DNA of 64,000 nt, from assembly GCF_014651535.1 (NCBI RefSeq), contig NZ_BMXB01000020.1, forward strand, positions 1 to 64,000. Direction: 5' to 3'. Positions 1-9,843 of this stretch are shown piece after piece. The notes beneath the pieces are model-generated. The model was not told where the DNA came from and did no database searches. It was given only the letters and a program-made list of their open reading frames with translations. A program made the position numbers and the translations under genes. The stretch comes from Salinimicrobium marinum. Lineage in GTDB: Bacteria > Bacteroidota > Bacteroidia > Flavobacteriales > Flavobacteriaceae. The first letter of the stretch is position 1. Each line of letters opens with the position of its first letter.

Positions 1-2067
1 CCCAGTATGGACGCCTGTATTTCCCGACTGCTTGTAAAAACGCACTCCAGTAATAAACCCGTTTTCTGAACTGCGGAATTTCATTCCCACTTGTAAGGGG
101 GAACCATCGCTCCACAAAGGACCCGTGGGTGCCTCGCCGGACGTAAAAACATTACAAGGGCATTCACTCGGTCCCGATGGACCAACCGTCACTGTGACTG
201 TGTCCTCTGCACCAATATTTCCTGAATCATCAAAAGACCTTGCCTTAATGTTCACTTCGCCTTCACTTACAGGTGTCCAGCTATAACTCCATGTACCTGA
301 ACCCGTTGCCGGAACCCAGGAAAAACCATCATCCAGGGAAATTTCCACACCGGCCACTGTATGCTCGTCTGTAGCCGTTCCATTCATAGTAAAGGCTCTT
401 CCTACAGGAATAGCACTGTTCTCAGCAGGCAGCAGAATGGTGGTAACAGGCGGGGTCTCATCAGTAGACCCTGTAGTTGGTATAAGTTCAGGGCGAATAC
501 TTCCCGGTTGCACTCCCATATCTGCAAGGAGATTTAATGTAGCCTGCTGCATGTTCAGGCTGCTGGGAGACCCGCTTCGATCATGATTGCTGTCAAGCCC
601 CCAGGACCATTGCACTGTTCCCGCCCCAAAAACAAGAGCTCCACTGGAATGACGATACAGGGAAACCTGGTGAATCTTGCCCTCTATTTCTGTACGCGAA
701 AGAATGATCCTGCCTTTAGGGTAAAAAGATTGATATTCCACCTGCTCCGGATTCCACTCAAAACCTATTGTTCCGAAAGGCATAGTTACGCTCTCACCAT
801 CTTCAAGAGAAGCAATACTCGTATTCCTCCAAAAACGCAGGGCTTTGAAATCAGCCGGCACCTCAATAGCTGCCTGGGACCAATCCCAACTAATTTGTCC
901 TGTTAATTCATTCTCTGGCCGACAACCGTCCAGGAGAATATCACCAGTCGTATATTCACAGCCACTGCGCCAGAGTCCTGTCCATTCAGGTGTAGGATCA
1001 CATTTCCCTGCACAAATATATTCACCTTCCATCCCTTCTTTATAACAAACCAAAGTCCTATATGAACTTTCTGCTCCATCTATACTTTTTTCCCAGCGGG
1101 TTTTCCAATAAACTTCATTTCCACTAAAAAAAGCCAGGTGAATACCTGCATCACGAGCATCAGTCACATTTTTTCTATGAGTTGCAGACCAATACTCATC
1201 ATGGCCAACAGAAAGAAAGACTTTATGATTCCTGATTAAATGGCCACGCCTGTCACTATCCACATTAGTAGTATAGCTTACGTCATAGCCATTTGCCTCA
1301 AGCCATCGAATCATCGGGTACTCTGCATTGAAGAGCCAGTCTTCATAAGCATCGCCGCCCCCGCCTCCATCTCTGGTGACAAAAGGCCTGTTGTAGCTTA
1401 CTTTAAATGCTTTACCGCCGACACCGGTGTAAAGGCTTTTCCCATTGTTATTATCTCCATAAACATTATACGCCTGCCAGGTAGCATCAGAGGTTTGAAA
1501 AAAAAGATCAGCATTGCTCCCATCATCACGCACTATAAAAGTAATGTGACTCGATCCACCCGTGTCCTGACGGGTGAGCTTGGCAATGTAAATTCCTGAG
1601 ACTGCATTGGCAGGAATCTGCCAATTTCCGGATTCTGCCCAATTCCCGCAATCCAGAAGACCTGTTTCGGATTCTGTTATGCATAGAGGCTGCGTCTGGG
1701 GGAGGTTTGCAGTAACGGCCCCATTCCCCTGGAATCTGGCTCCAAGCCCCTGATAATAACCCAAACGATAAATTCTGATACTGTATGCCGAAGCATTAGT
1801 TTTGATTTTAAATCTCGCGGTTTCTCCCCTATTATAGCTTATTTCTGTAGCATAGCCTTGAATGGACCTATCCCCTGCTCCGTCGATCTGCCATTCCGAG
1901 GCTGGATTTCCTGGTCTGGAATTTTCCAGTACCACGGGGTTTTGTCCCAACGTACTAAAGGTGCACAACAAGCTGAGCCAGATAGTACCCACACCTATAA
2001 TTCTACTAAAAATACCTGTGAGTTTGTGAAACATTTGTTTTCCGGGGTTAAGAGCAGTCTTTTCCAT
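1..2067 (-). CDS. Secreted N,N-dimethylformamidase-like protein with Ig-like and DUF4082 domains (C-terminus off window)
   Basis: Read on the reverse strand, 689 codons are open from an ATG at 2067 to the window edge, so the C-terminus is missing. Residues 12-41 form a signal peptide; Met12 is an equally good start. Residues ~45-525 match the N,N-dimethylformamidase beta-subunit-like fold, with GHDEYWS at 288-294 and FFSGNEVYWKTRWE at 313-326. A bacterial Ig-like domain follows (~537-628), then the start of a DUF4082 domain (from ~640). It lies 27 nt after the UDP-glucuronate decarboxylase gene, so it is probably the last gene of the polysaccharide operon. True DMFase activity is not implied: most homologues of this architecture are uncharacterised surface proteins. 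A sorting signal may lie in the missing part. Confidence 0.8.
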   Translation of the reverse strand, partial: MEKTALNPGKQMFHKLTGIFSRIIGVGTIWLSLLCTFSTLGQNPVVLENSRPGNPASEWQIDGAGDRSIQGYATEISYNRGETARFKIKTNASAYSIRIYRLGYYQGLGARFQGNGAVTANLPQTQPLCITESETGLLDCGNWAESGNWQIPANAVSGIYIAKLTRQDTGGSSHITFIVRDDGSNADLFFQTSDATWQAYNVYGDNNNGKSLYTGVGGKAFKVSYNRPFVTRDGGGGGDAYEDWLFNAEYPMIRWLEANGYDVSYTTNVDSDRRGHLIRNHKVFLSVGHDEYWSATHRKNVTDARDAGIHLAFFSGNEVYWKTRWEKSIDGAESSYRTLVCYKEGMEGEYICAGKCDPTPEWTGLWRSGCEYTTGDILLDGCRPENELTGQISWDWSQAAIEVPADFKALRFWRNTSIASLEDGESVTMPFGTIGFEWNPEQVEYQSFYPKGRIILSRTEIEGKIHQVSLYRHSSGALVFGAGTVQWSWGLDSNHDRSGSPSSLNMQQATLNLLADMGVQPGSIRPELIPTTGSTDETPPVTTILLPAENSAIPVGRAFTMNGTATDEHTVAGVEISLDDGFSWVPATGSGTWSYSWTPVSEGEVNIKARSFDDSGNIGAEDTVTVTVGPSGPSECPCNVFTSGEAPTGPLWSDGSPLQVGMKFRSSENGFITGVRFYKQSGNTGVHTG

Positions 2068-2094
2068 TGAAAGAAGTATAGAGGGTTCAGAGAA

Positions 2095-3066
2095 TTATAA
2101 ATCCACAGTGGCTTCTTTAGCAACTTTTGCTGCCACGATGTTTTCAAAGTAGGCAATGGTTCTTTTAAGCCCATCTTTCCAGTTGACCTCCGGTTGCCAG
2201 TTATCCAAATGCTTCTTTGCCAGGGCTATATCTGGTCGTCGTTGTTTTGGATCATCCTGTGGCAAAGGCTTAAATATTAGTTTAGATGCCGATCCGGTGA
2301 ATTCTAAAACAGCTTCTGCAAGTTCAATCATGGTAATCTCTGTAGGATTTCCCAGATTAACGGGCCCGGTAAAGGCAGCAGGGCTGTTCATCATACGCAC
2401 CATTCCCTCCACCAGATCATCGACATACTGAAAGGATCTTGTCTGCATACCATCTCCATAAATGGTAATATCTCTGCCCTCCAGAGCCTGCATAATAAAG
2501 TTGGAAACCACCCGACCATCATTGGGGTTCATATTTGGCCCATAGGTATTGAAGATCCTAATGATCTTAATTTCCACCTGGTTTTGTTTGTAATAATCGA
2601 AGAATAATGTTTCTGCACATCGTTTTCCCTCGTCATAGCAGGATCTCGGACCTATGGGATTTACATGACCCCAGTAGTTTTCCGGCTGTGGGTGAACCTG
2701 CGGGTCTCCATAGACCTCACTTGTGCTGGCCTGCAGGATCCTGGCTTTTACTCTTTTAGCCAACCCCAGCATGTTCAGGGCACCCAGAACAGACGTTTTC
2801 AAAGTTTTGACAGGATTGTATTGGTAATGTACGGGAGACGCGGGACACGCCAGGTTATAAATTTGGTCCACTTCTATAAAATAAGGAGTGGTGACATCCT
2901 GTCTTACTAATTCAAAAAATGGATTTTCCAGCAGGTCAATGATATTCTGTTTATTACCTGTAAAGTAATTATCCAGGCAGATCACCTCATTTCCTTGTTC
3001 CAGCAGCCTCTTACATAGGTGTGAACCGATAAAACCTGCCCCTCCAGTTACTAATATTCTTTTCAT
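2095..3066 (-). CDS. UDP-glucuronate decarboxylase (UDP-xylose synthase), SDR family
   Basis: A 323-residue extended SDR enzyme that would convert UDP-glucuronic acid to UDP-xylose with a bound NAD. It has the nucleotide-binding GGAGFIG at residues 8-14, the STSEVYG strand at 114-120 and the catalytic Tyr144-xxx-Lys148 (YDEGK). Length and motifs fit bacterial UXS closely; RhaB-type epimerases and dTDP-glucose dehydratases fit less well because the latter carry an Asp before the Glu. The gene follows the GT2 gene by 11 nt in the polysaccharide operon, where it would supply a xylose donor or an intermediate for another sugar. The exact product is inferred. Confidence 0.85.
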   Translation of the reverse strand: MKRILVTGGAGFIGSHLCKRLLEQGNEVICLDNYFTGNKQNIIDLLENPFFELVRQDVTTPYFIEVDQIYNLACPASPVHYQYNPVKTLKTSVLGALNMLGLAKRVKARILQASTSEVYGDPQVHPQPENYWGHVNPIGPRSCYDEGKRCAETLFFDYYKQNQVEIKIIRIFNTYGPNMNPNDGRVVSNFIMQALEGRDITIYGDGMQTRSFQYVDDLVEGMVRMMNSPAAFTGPVNLGNPTEITMIELAEAVLEFTGSASKLIFKPLPQDDPKQRRPDIALAKKHLDNWQPEVNWKDGLKRTIAYFENIVAAKVAKEATVDL

Positions 3067-3077
3067 GTTATTTTGTT

Positions 3078-3932
3078 TTAAGTATATACTTCTAGCTGCT
3101 TTTCTTTTTTCTTTTTCCCACCGGACTCTTGTCTTCTAAGCTCCCTCATTTTTATTATAATTAAGAACTCGTAGTAAGCGATATTGACGCAGTAAATAAG
3201 ACCAGGAATTCCTTCCAGAAACCCAGCATTAAAAATGTAGGTGTATATAAAGCGCATCACAGGCCAACCGGGAACTCTACTCAACCATGATTTCAACGCA
3301 GGATTTCTTTGGCTGGAATCGTTGGAGAAGATGGCTTTAAAGGGAGGAGGATGGTATAGTCGATCCCGGGCTTCCAGGGTAGAATATTTATTGTGCCTGT
3401 TAATCCACTGACCCCATCCTTTTGAAAAACTGTAGTGTAAATAAGGTTCCTTTATATAAGCTGCCTTTCCAAATAAAGTGCCTTCCTTCTGCCCGTGTCC
3501 GAAATCTGTAAAATCTGCACACCCCTTTTTGAGAAGCCTGAACTGCCATTTAGGAAAATTATCACAGTATTTAAGCCATTTCTCTTCCAGCATCATTTTC
3601 CAGCAACAGTAATAACCTGCGATTCCATCAGTCGATGTTGCGATAGCTTCTTCCACTGCTTTTCTAAAGGTGGGGGTAGCGACTTCATCAGCATCCAGAA
3701 ATAGAACCCAGTCATATTTAAGGTCGAGATGATCCAGAGCAAAATTACGCTGTTGCCCAAAGCTTTTAAAGGCATTATAAGAAACCTTTGCTCCATAAGA
3801 CTTAGCCACTGAAACGGTATTGTCGCTACTCCCGGAATCCAGTACATGAACATCATCACACCATTTCAAGGATTGCATGCATCGCGGGAGATCCTGCTCT
3901 TCATTTTTTGTTAGAATTATTATTGACAGCAT
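3078..3932 (-). CDS. Glycosyltransferase family 2, WaaE/KdtX-like
   Basis: A 284-residue GT2 enzyme. It opens with the GT-A nucleotide-binding start ([16 protein letters not shown]) and has the metal/donor-binding DAD in FLDADEV near residue 81. The arrangement resembles the lipopolysaccharide-core glucosyltransferases WaaE/KdtX, which are short single-domain GT2 proteins. It would act at the inner face of the membrane, adding one sugar to the lipid-linked repeat unit. The C-terminal ~20 residues are rich in Lys and Arg, which could help membrane attachment. Donor and acceptor cannot be read from sequence. Confidence 0.8.
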   Translation of the reverse strand: MLSIIILTKNEEQDLPRCMQSLKWCDDVHVLDSGSSDNTVSVAKSYGAKVSYNAFKSFGQQRNFALDHLDLKYDWVLFLDADEVATPTFRKAVEEAIATSTDGIAGYYCCWKMMLEEKWLKYCDNFPKWQFRLLKKGCADFTDFGHGQKEGTLFGKAAYIKEPYLHYSFSKGWGQWINRHNKYSTLEARDRLYHPPPFKAIFSNDSSQRNPALKSWLSRVPGWPVMRFIYTYIFNAGFLEGIPGLIYCVNIAYYEFLIIIKMRELRRQESGGKKKKEKQLEVYT

Positions 3933-3966
3933 ATTATTTGGTTATAATTAGACGAAACCGTTTGTT

Positions 3967-4548
3967 TTAGCTTCGCATAATTCTATTCTTAATAAAACAG
4001 GCGGGATTGCCTCCTACTATTGCCCAGGGTAATACCTTTCTAAAGACCGCAGCACGGGCACCAACCACTGCTCCTTCTCCAACTGTCACGCCAGGACCTA
4101 TAAATGCATCTGCAGCAATCCATACCTGGTCCTCAATGGAAACTGGCTTCACAATGAGGGGAAAATTTGAAATGGTATAATCATGACTCGAGGCACAGAT
4201 ATAGCATTTTTGAGAGACAATAACATGAGAGCCAATCACCACCCTCCCCTGGTTATAACAATCTACTTTTGGACCAATAGTAGTGAAGGTTCCAACTTTC
4301 AAATTCCACGGAGCCCAAATCTTAACACTGGCATAAATGTTCGATTTCTTTCCTATCTCCGCACCAAAGAGCCTCAAAATAAAGGCTCTCCAACTATTAA
4401 AAAAGCTCAAATTAAAGGGTCTAAAAAGTATCCAGTATGCAAAGAACCAGATTACACGTGCTACCTTGTTCTTAAAACTGAAACTAAAATCGTAACGCTG
4501 GAGATCTACTTTGAGATTTCCGGCAAAGGGATTAGATGTAACTGCCAT
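3967..4548 (-). CDS. WcaF-like polysaccharide O-acetyltransferase (left-handed beta-helix)
   Basis: A 193-residue hexapeptide-repeat acyltransferase of the colanic acid WcaF type. The N-terminal part is hydrophobic (FNLSFFNSWRAFILRLFGAE), then hexapeptide repeats run from ~75 to ~185, including SSHDYTIS, which carries the likely catalytic His, and the closing VVGGNPACFIKNR typical of the family. It would use acetyl-CoA to O-acetylate a sugar in the repeat unit. It sits between GT4 and GT2 genes in the same operon. Whether it acts on the lipid-linked unit or on a nucleotide sugar is not visible. Confidence 0.8.
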   Translation of the reverse strand: MAVTSNPFAGNLKVDLQRYDFSFSFKNKVARVIWFFAYWILFRPFNLSFFNSWRAFILRLFGAEIGKKSNIYASVKIWAPWNLKVGTFTTIGPKVDCYNQGRVVIGSHVIVSQKCYICASSHDYTISNFPLIVKPVSIEDQVWIAADAFIGPGVTVGEGAVVGARAAVFRKVLPWAIVGGNPACFIKNRIMRS

Positions 4549-4569
4549 GGGTAAATATTTTAGTTAATG

Positions 4570-5739
4570 TTAAGCGCAAACAGCTAAGGAAGAGACCATT
4601 CTTTTTACTGAATTCTCTATATCGAAATTGTCGGAAAAAGCCTGGAAAGCCATTTGATTCAAAAGAATTCTTTTCTCCGGGGGTGTTGACACCCACTGGA
4701 AAAGCATATTGTAAATACCTTCCTCTGTATCGGGAACTACAATTGCGGCATTGGCTTTCTCAATTTCCCGCCAGATGTTTACACGATCGGTTATCAGAAC
4801 AGGTTTTTTACAAGCTAATGCCTCAACCACAGCAATTCCGAAATTTTCCTGATGGCTTGGCAATACAAAAGCTTCACAATTATAGAAGGCGCCCCATTTT
4901 GCATCTCCCTGCAGCATGCCTGGAAAATGAATAGTAGAAGTGGAAGCCATTTTTTTAATTCTTTTCCCATATTCACTTTCCAACCCCGGTCCGGCGATTA
5001 CCAGATCCGGCAAATCGAACTGTATGCTCAACCGGTTGTAGGCTTTTACAAGTAGATCTACTCCCTTTTTGATATTTATTCTACTGAGAAATAAAAGAAA
5101 AGGTCGGCCCTGAACTTGTGGGCACAGCCGGAAAAACGCTTCTCCATATTCACTTTTACTCGCAGGTGGTCGCTGAATTCCATAGCCAACATTAAGTTCG
5201 GACTTTGGATGATATACTTTAAATGTTTTCCGGGCGAGGAGCAACTCTTCCTCACAGGTAAAGAGGACTCCATCAACCCCGTTCACCACCTTTTCCTCGA
5301 TAATATTCCAGAAGAACCAGTTCCTGATGGCCTTAAATCTTCTTCCTTTGGCTACCTGGAAATAGGGATCCAGCATGCCATGAGCCATTACAAAGATGCG
5401 GGGGACGCTCTGATTCTTTTTTTTCAACTTTCGCCAGGCCCAATAGGATCCGAAACTATTATGAAGCCACAATCCATGAATGATGACAATATCAAAACGT
5501 TGAAAATTTTCCAGCAACCAAGAGTGCAATCGCGCACAATAGGAGTAGGGTCCTATAGCCGGCCCCAATGCATGGATCATATAGGGTTCCTCTTTTAGAT
5601 AAGGAGAACCTGAGATATCAAAAGAGACGACTTCATTAGATATTCCCAACGGTTGCATGGCTGCAATGTTATTTTTAACTCCCTGACATACTCCTCCCTG
5701 TGAAGGATCCATGGAAGCTACAATATTTAAGATTTTCAT
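4570..5739 (-). CDS. Glycosyltransferase family 4
   Basis: A GT-B glycosyltransferase of about 389 residues. The ATG at 5739 is chosen because the family's usual N-terminus (MKILNIVASMDPSQGG) starts there; an upstream in-frame start at 5805 adds 22 residues without similarity. The C-terminal half has the Glu-x7-Glu donor-binding motif in QENFGIAVVEALACKKPV, typical of GT4. The 258 nt upstream, to the next operon gene, holds no convincing ORF. Probably adds one sugar of the repeat unit; sugar specificity unknown. Confidence 0.8.
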   Translation of the reverse strand: MKILNIVASMDPSQGGVCQGVKNNIAAMQPLGISNEVVSFDISGSPYLKEEPYMIHALGPAIGPYSYCARLHSWLLENFQRFDIVIIHGLWLHNSFGSYWAWRKLKKKNQSVPRIFVMAHGMLDPYFQVAKGRRFKAIRNWFFWNIIEEKVVNGVDGVLFTCEEELLLARKTFKVYHPKSELNVGYGIQRPPASKSEYGEAFFRLCPQVQGRPFLLFLSRINIKKGVDLLVKAYNRLSIQFDLPDLVIAGPGLESEYGKRIKKMASTSTIHFPGMLQGDAKWGAFYNCEAFVLPSHQENFGIAVVEALACKKPVLITDRVNIWREIEKANAAIVVPDTEEGIYNMLFQWVSTPPEKRILLNQMAFQAFSDNFDIENSVKRMVSSLAVCA

Positions 5740-5997
5740 GTTTTCGATTGAGTTAGTGACGTGTGAAAAACCCGTATGGGATATCATATTTTTCAGTTTG
5801 CACACCGTGTCCCATCACAGTGAGAGGCTGTTCCACGGAGCTAACAATTGCCGGGAGCAGCTCGAAGTACAAACAGCCTTTTTCAAAGAAGAAGAGCTAC
5901 TTCAAACACCCTCTCTCTGAATGTACACAAAGCTTTCTCTTTATCCCTTATTCCACATCAGTGTGAAAACGGCTGGTAAACATTCTTGGAAGCAGGT

Positions 5998-7206
5998 TTA
6001 TTTCGCAGTGAAGACCTCTTTTTCATGTGGAGATACTGTGGTAAGTTCCCACTGTCGAAGAACCTTTTGATACGAATTTGCTATTGCCTCTAAAGCTGCT
6101 TCATTATTAAATCTTCTGGCATTTTTAAGACCATTAGCTACCATTGATGCTCTTTCTTCAACTGGTAAGGAGAGCACCTTGTGCAATATGCTGGCACATT
6201 CCTTCAGCCATGCAGTTTCAGCTGTTTTATCATATGGCGGAATATAGCTCGCCGCGTCTCCCCCTACTTCGGTCATAGGGGCCTTCTGAGTAGTTACAAC
6301 AGGACATCCACTTGCCATTGCTTCTGCAATGGGCCAACCAAAACCCTCTTCAAGAGAAGGAAATAGCAAGACAGACGCTCCCTGATAACAGGTCCTGAGA
6401 AGGTCATCTCCTACTTGCATTGCAAAGAAAATATCCTGGGAAAACTCACATTGCTTCAGCAGAATTTCCATCTTGTGATCCGGTCCGGCTCCAACGAACA
6501 ACAAGGGAAGTTTGTTTTTTGTTTGTGTTCTCCAGCGAGCATAAATCTTCACGATGCCTCCCCTGTTCTTGTAGAAATGATTTCCTCCTACATGAAGTAT
6601 AAACCCATTCTGAAGTGGTAGTTTTAGCGCCGCAGATAACTTAAATCGAGCCTGGTCAGGGTCAGCAGTTTTAAAGTCCTGATTCAGTCCATTGTATATC
6701 ACATTACAAATATCCGGAGGGGAGACAAGAAATGACATCAGGTCCTGCCGTGTATTTTCCGAGATACAAATAAAGTTTTTCCCCCTATTGAAGCCCCTTC
6801 TGATGAATTGCTGATAAATTTTTCCCGACCATTTCAACCGGTTTTCCTCAAATCCACCCTTGGCTGACTTCTGTGCCATAAAATCATGACAATGAATAAC
6901 ATGAGGACGATCTGAAACTAACGGCACCCAGGGTCCCAGAGCCTGATCTGAAAAAACAAATAAGGTTTCCTTGTCAAGCCTTCCAATCTTTAATCTCACC
7001 AGAATTGGAAAAAACAGGAATTGATCAATATAACCTATATACTTCTTCAGTAAACCGGGCCATTTCACTTTCGTTAGCACAGGAGGAGCTGTCCATATTT
7101 GTACCTGATGTCCCTTTGCCCGCATACCCCTAGCAATCATATGAGTGTATTTAGAAATACTCATTGATTCTGAGAATGTCGGATGATTAAACAGAATGAT
7201 CTTCAT
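5998..7206 (-). CDS. Glycosyltransferase family 4
   Basis: About 402 residues from the ATG at 7206 (MKIILFNHPTFSE); an in-frame ATG at 7224 gives six more residues. Either start lies inside the end of the upstream polymerase gene (stop at 7187), so translation is probably coupled. The GT4 donor site is seen as EEGFGWPIAEAMASGCPVV, with the Glu-x7-Glu spacing. Acts in repeat-unit assembly; donor unknown. Confidence 0.8.
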   Translation of the reverse strand: MKIILFNHPTFSESMSISKYTHMIARGMRAKGHQVQIWTAPPVLTKVKWPGLLKKYIGYIDQFLFFPILVRLKIGRLDKETLFVFSDQALGPWVPLVSDRPHVIHCHDFMAQKSAKGGFEENRLKWSGKIYQQFIRRGFNRGKNFICISENTRQDLMSFLVSPPDICNVIYNGLNQDFKTADPDQARFKLSAALKLPLQNGFILHVGGNHFYKNRGGIVKIYARWRTQTKNKLPLLFVGAGPDHKMEILLKQCEFSQDIFFAMQVGDDLLRTCYQGASVLLFPSLEEGFGWPIAEAMASGCPVVTTQKAPMTEVGGDAASYIPPYDKTAETAWLKECASILHKVLSLPVEERASMVANGLKNARRFNNEAALEAIANSYQKVLRQWELTTVSPHEKEVFTAK

Positions 7207-8563
7207 AGGACGCCTTTTGTTCATTAAAGGATGCGATCACAAGGCCTCCGATAAATACCACAAATCCGAGGTTAGTGGGCTGAGACCATTGACCCTGCAG
7301 GATATTGGCGAATCCGAAGCTCATAAGCATCCACGGCAATATATTGTTCTTCTTTATGGTAACCCAGGATCGATGCAGCAGCCGGAATGATAGGATAATT
7401 CTTACTCCTACCAGGATAAGCCCTAAAATCAATCCCATTTCCCCTATAATTCGGCCCCATTCGTCCTCGGCTATCAAATAATCTCCTCTTTTATCACCCA
7501 TTAAAAGTTCAGCTCCGCCACTGGTGCCCATTCCCAGGCCTGCTCCCCAAAATGTGAAGTTTTCATTAGTAATTGCCGTAATCATTCCCCCCAGAAGCCG
7601 GTCGACTAATACCCCTTCCATTCCTCCTTCTACTTCATTAGCAGCAGTAAATCGCTCTGTGAATGCGCTGGAAGCCGTCTGGAAAAACTCAAATTTCCCA
7701 ATAACTGAAAAGAGCAAAAGAATAATAATAGCCAGGACTAAAAATTTCTTAATGAATCGTGGGTTCCTAAATGAAATGATGATTAAAAACAAAGCAGACA
7801 ATACGATCTCAAAAAGAAGCATTCTACTTATACTCAGTGGAATGGCAGCCAAAAGAGCACAGCTGGATAGTACCAGGACAACCCTTGATACTTTTTCGTT
7901 TTCCCCAGCAGCCCAGAAATAGAAAATGAAAGCAGCAGCTAGACCATAAAAGAGGGATAATCCATTAGTAAAGGAAAAAGTCCCCGGCACCCTGTAAAAT
8001 CCGGCTGCACCACTAAATCCGGAACCTGCCATATTTCCTCCAACCCCGCGATTAACCCAGGCGGACTGAGGGCTGTAAAACTGAATTGCCACCAGGATGG
8101 TCATGGCAATACAAATCCAAAGAAGTACCCGACCTAAAACCAGCACATCCTCCTTGTTCAGAATAGCTCCAATAACAAATATCAGGGGAAACTGAATCAC
8201 TGTGATCCTAAGGCCATAGAGCGCTACAAGCACATTTCCATGTCCCAGAATAAGTGCTGTAGCAAAACTTAAGATTGTTGTAGCCCAGATTAGGAGCGTG
8301 TAAATTCCCGGTGTCCACAAGCCTTTTCTCACCGCGTAAAAAATTATCAAAATTGCCACCGGATCCCTTACCACCAGAAGAGGCGTAGCCAGACCGGGAA
8401 GTATCCATTTGCGCAAAGCTCCTTCCATAAGCAATAACCCGAAATACAGCCATATCATTTTTTTTACAATATGCCTCTCATGGGTTACCAGAGAAATGTC
8501 TGACGACCAGGCCTCTTTTGCCTGTGCATCCCTGGTTATTAAATGTGTAGCGTTGTGATCCAT
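7187..8563 (-). CDS. O-antigen ligase / Wzy-type polymerase-like membrane protein
   Basis: A 458-residue polytopic membrane protein with roughly ten to twelve hydrophobic segments and a large periplasmic loop about residues 300-375, which contains ENFTFWGAGLGMGTSGGAE. This loop and overall hydropathy match the Wzy_C / O-antigen ligase family. In a locus that also encodes a Wzx flippase it is the best candidate for the repeat-unit polymerase (Wzy). It could instead be a ligase, since the two classes cannot be separated by topology alone. The start overlaps no neighbour; the next gene (GT4) starts within its 3' end. Confidence 0.7.
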   Translation of the reverse strand: MDHNATHLITRDAQAKEAWSSDISLVTHERHIVKKMIWLYFGLLLMEGALRKWILPGLATPLLVVRDPVAILIIFYAVRKGLWTPGIYTLLIWATTILSFATALILGHGNVLVALYGLRITVIQFPLIFVIGAILNKEDVLVLGRVLLWICIAMTILVAIQFYSPQSAWVNRGVGGNMAGSGFSGAAGFYRVPGTFSFTNGLSLFYGLAAAFIFYFWAAGENEKVSRVVLVLSSCALLAAIPLSISRMLLFEIVLSALFLIIISFRNPRFIKKFLVLAIIILLLFSVIGKFEFFQTASSAFTERFTAANEVEGGMEGVLVDRLLGGMITAITNENFTFWGAGLGMGTSGGAELLMGDKRGDYLIAEDEWGRIIGEMGLILGLILVGVRIILSFRLLHRSWVTIKKNNILPWMLMSFGFANILQGQWSQPTNLGFVVFIGGLVIASFNEQKASYEDHSV

Positions 8564-8570
8564 TACAGCA

Positions 8571-9821
8571 TTATAAAGGAATCCGTTCTACTTCCTGCAC
8601 AGCAGCTATTAGTTCCTTTTCATAAACTGACCAGGGTCTTTCGGCTGCAGTTTCCCGTGCACATTCTCCCGTACTTTCCAGAATGCCAGGTTTTAATAAT
8701 ATCTCTTCTATAGCTGCCTGCAGGGAGTTTGAAGAACCAGCTTCTGAGATCCAGCCGTTCTCTCCATGATTTATTATATCCGGACCGGCCGTACGATCTG
8801 TCGTTATCACTGGTGTTCCCTGTGACATAGCTTCTGTAATGACCAATCCAAACCCCTCAAATAAAGATGGAAAAAGAAGCAAATCGCTTGCCTTCATCAA
8901 ATGCAGGATCTCCTGATGTGGCAAACTGGGATACCAGGTGTGATTCTGCAGTGCCTTGTTAAGAGCGGCACAATGGTTTACTACCTTGTATCCCACAATA
9001 GTTAATTCCACATGAGGAGCAAGGGCTGCCACTGCTTCAAAAAGTTCAGCTATTCCCTTGCGTTGTGATAATCCGCCCACAAATAGAAGCTTTAGCTTTC
9101 TTTTTCTTAACGGGCGGTAAGTTTTTCGTTCTCCCACAGGAGGAAAAGCATAGGGCACCACTGCCACAGGAGCCAGTTTACCCGGGAAGAACTTGAGGGT
9201 ACTACGCGTGAAACTACTGGCAACTATAATTAAATCTGCGAGCATCACCTCCCTGTCTTTTCTCTGTAACTTCTCAAAAGAATCCTGAAGCCCAGTGAGT
9301 GTGGAAGACCATTGGGGTCTGCGTTCCCGTTCATTTTCCAGGTAGTACCGGGCTGCTCTCCAGTAGCCTATGGGCAAATCATAAATACAAGGAATACCAT
9401 TTTCTTTGGCAATTTCAAAAGAAAATGCAGCACCGTCTTCATATGCATAAACAGCTTCCGTCTTCTTATTCCTACCATTTTTTAAAGAAGAAGCTACCCT
9501 CCGGTCCAGGTCCCTGTATACAGCATCTACGCAGAATGTTCCTATCTCATGTGCCACGAGTTTTTCCAATCCTGCTCTGGTGGCAATTAGCCTGCCGGCT
9601 TCTCTCCAGGGTGCCTGTCTGGTAATTGAACGCAGGGAGGTATCATACCGGCGGCGGCGAATTTCTGAGAACATACGAGTTCCTCCCAGTTGATCTAAAA
9701 AACTGCCTTCAAAACTTGCTATAGTGGTATGGAATCCATCCAGCATACCCTGTTTTTGAAAAGAATGGACAGCTGCTCTAACAAAGGAATTACCAGTAGG
9801 ATGTGAAAGAATGAGTTTCAT
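8571..9821 (-). CDS. Glycosyltransferase family 4
   Basis: A 416-residue GT-B protein. The N-terminal half begins KLILSHPTGNSFVRAAV; the C-terminal half begins KLLFVGGLSQRKGI and carries the donor motif LFEGFGLVITEAMSQGTPV with Glu-x7-Glu spacing. It lies 7 nt before the polymerase gene, in the same operon. The N-terminal domain is longer and more basic than in the neighbouring GT4 proteins. Sugar specificity unknown. Confidence 0.8.
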   Translation of the reverse strand: MKLILSHPTGNSFVRAAVHSFQKQGMLDGFHTTIASFEGSFLDQLGGTRMFSEIRRRRYDTSLRSITRQAPWREAGRLIATRAGLEKLVAHEIGTFCVDAVYRDLDRRVASSLKNGRNKKTEAVYAYEDGAAFSFEIAKENGIPCIYDLPIGYWRAARYYLENERERRPQWSSTLTGLQDSFEKLQRKDREVMLADLIIVASSFTRSTLKFFPGKLAPVAVVPYAFPPVGERKTYRPLRKRKLKLLFVGGLSQRKGIAELFEAVAALAPHVELTIVGYKVVNHCAALNKALQNHTWYPSLPHQEILHLMKASDLLLFPSLFEGFGLVITEAMSQGTPVITTDRTAGPDIINHGENGWISEAGSSNSLQAAIEEILLKPGILESTGECARETAAERPWSVYEKELIAAVQEVERIPL

Positions 9822-9843
9822 AGGTACGAATTATTTTTTATGG

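Noticed and set aside
583-1599. Plus-strand ORFs in the first 2 kb
   Set aside because: They are opposite-strand shadows of the secreted dimethylformamidase-like gene, whose frame is open for 689 codons.
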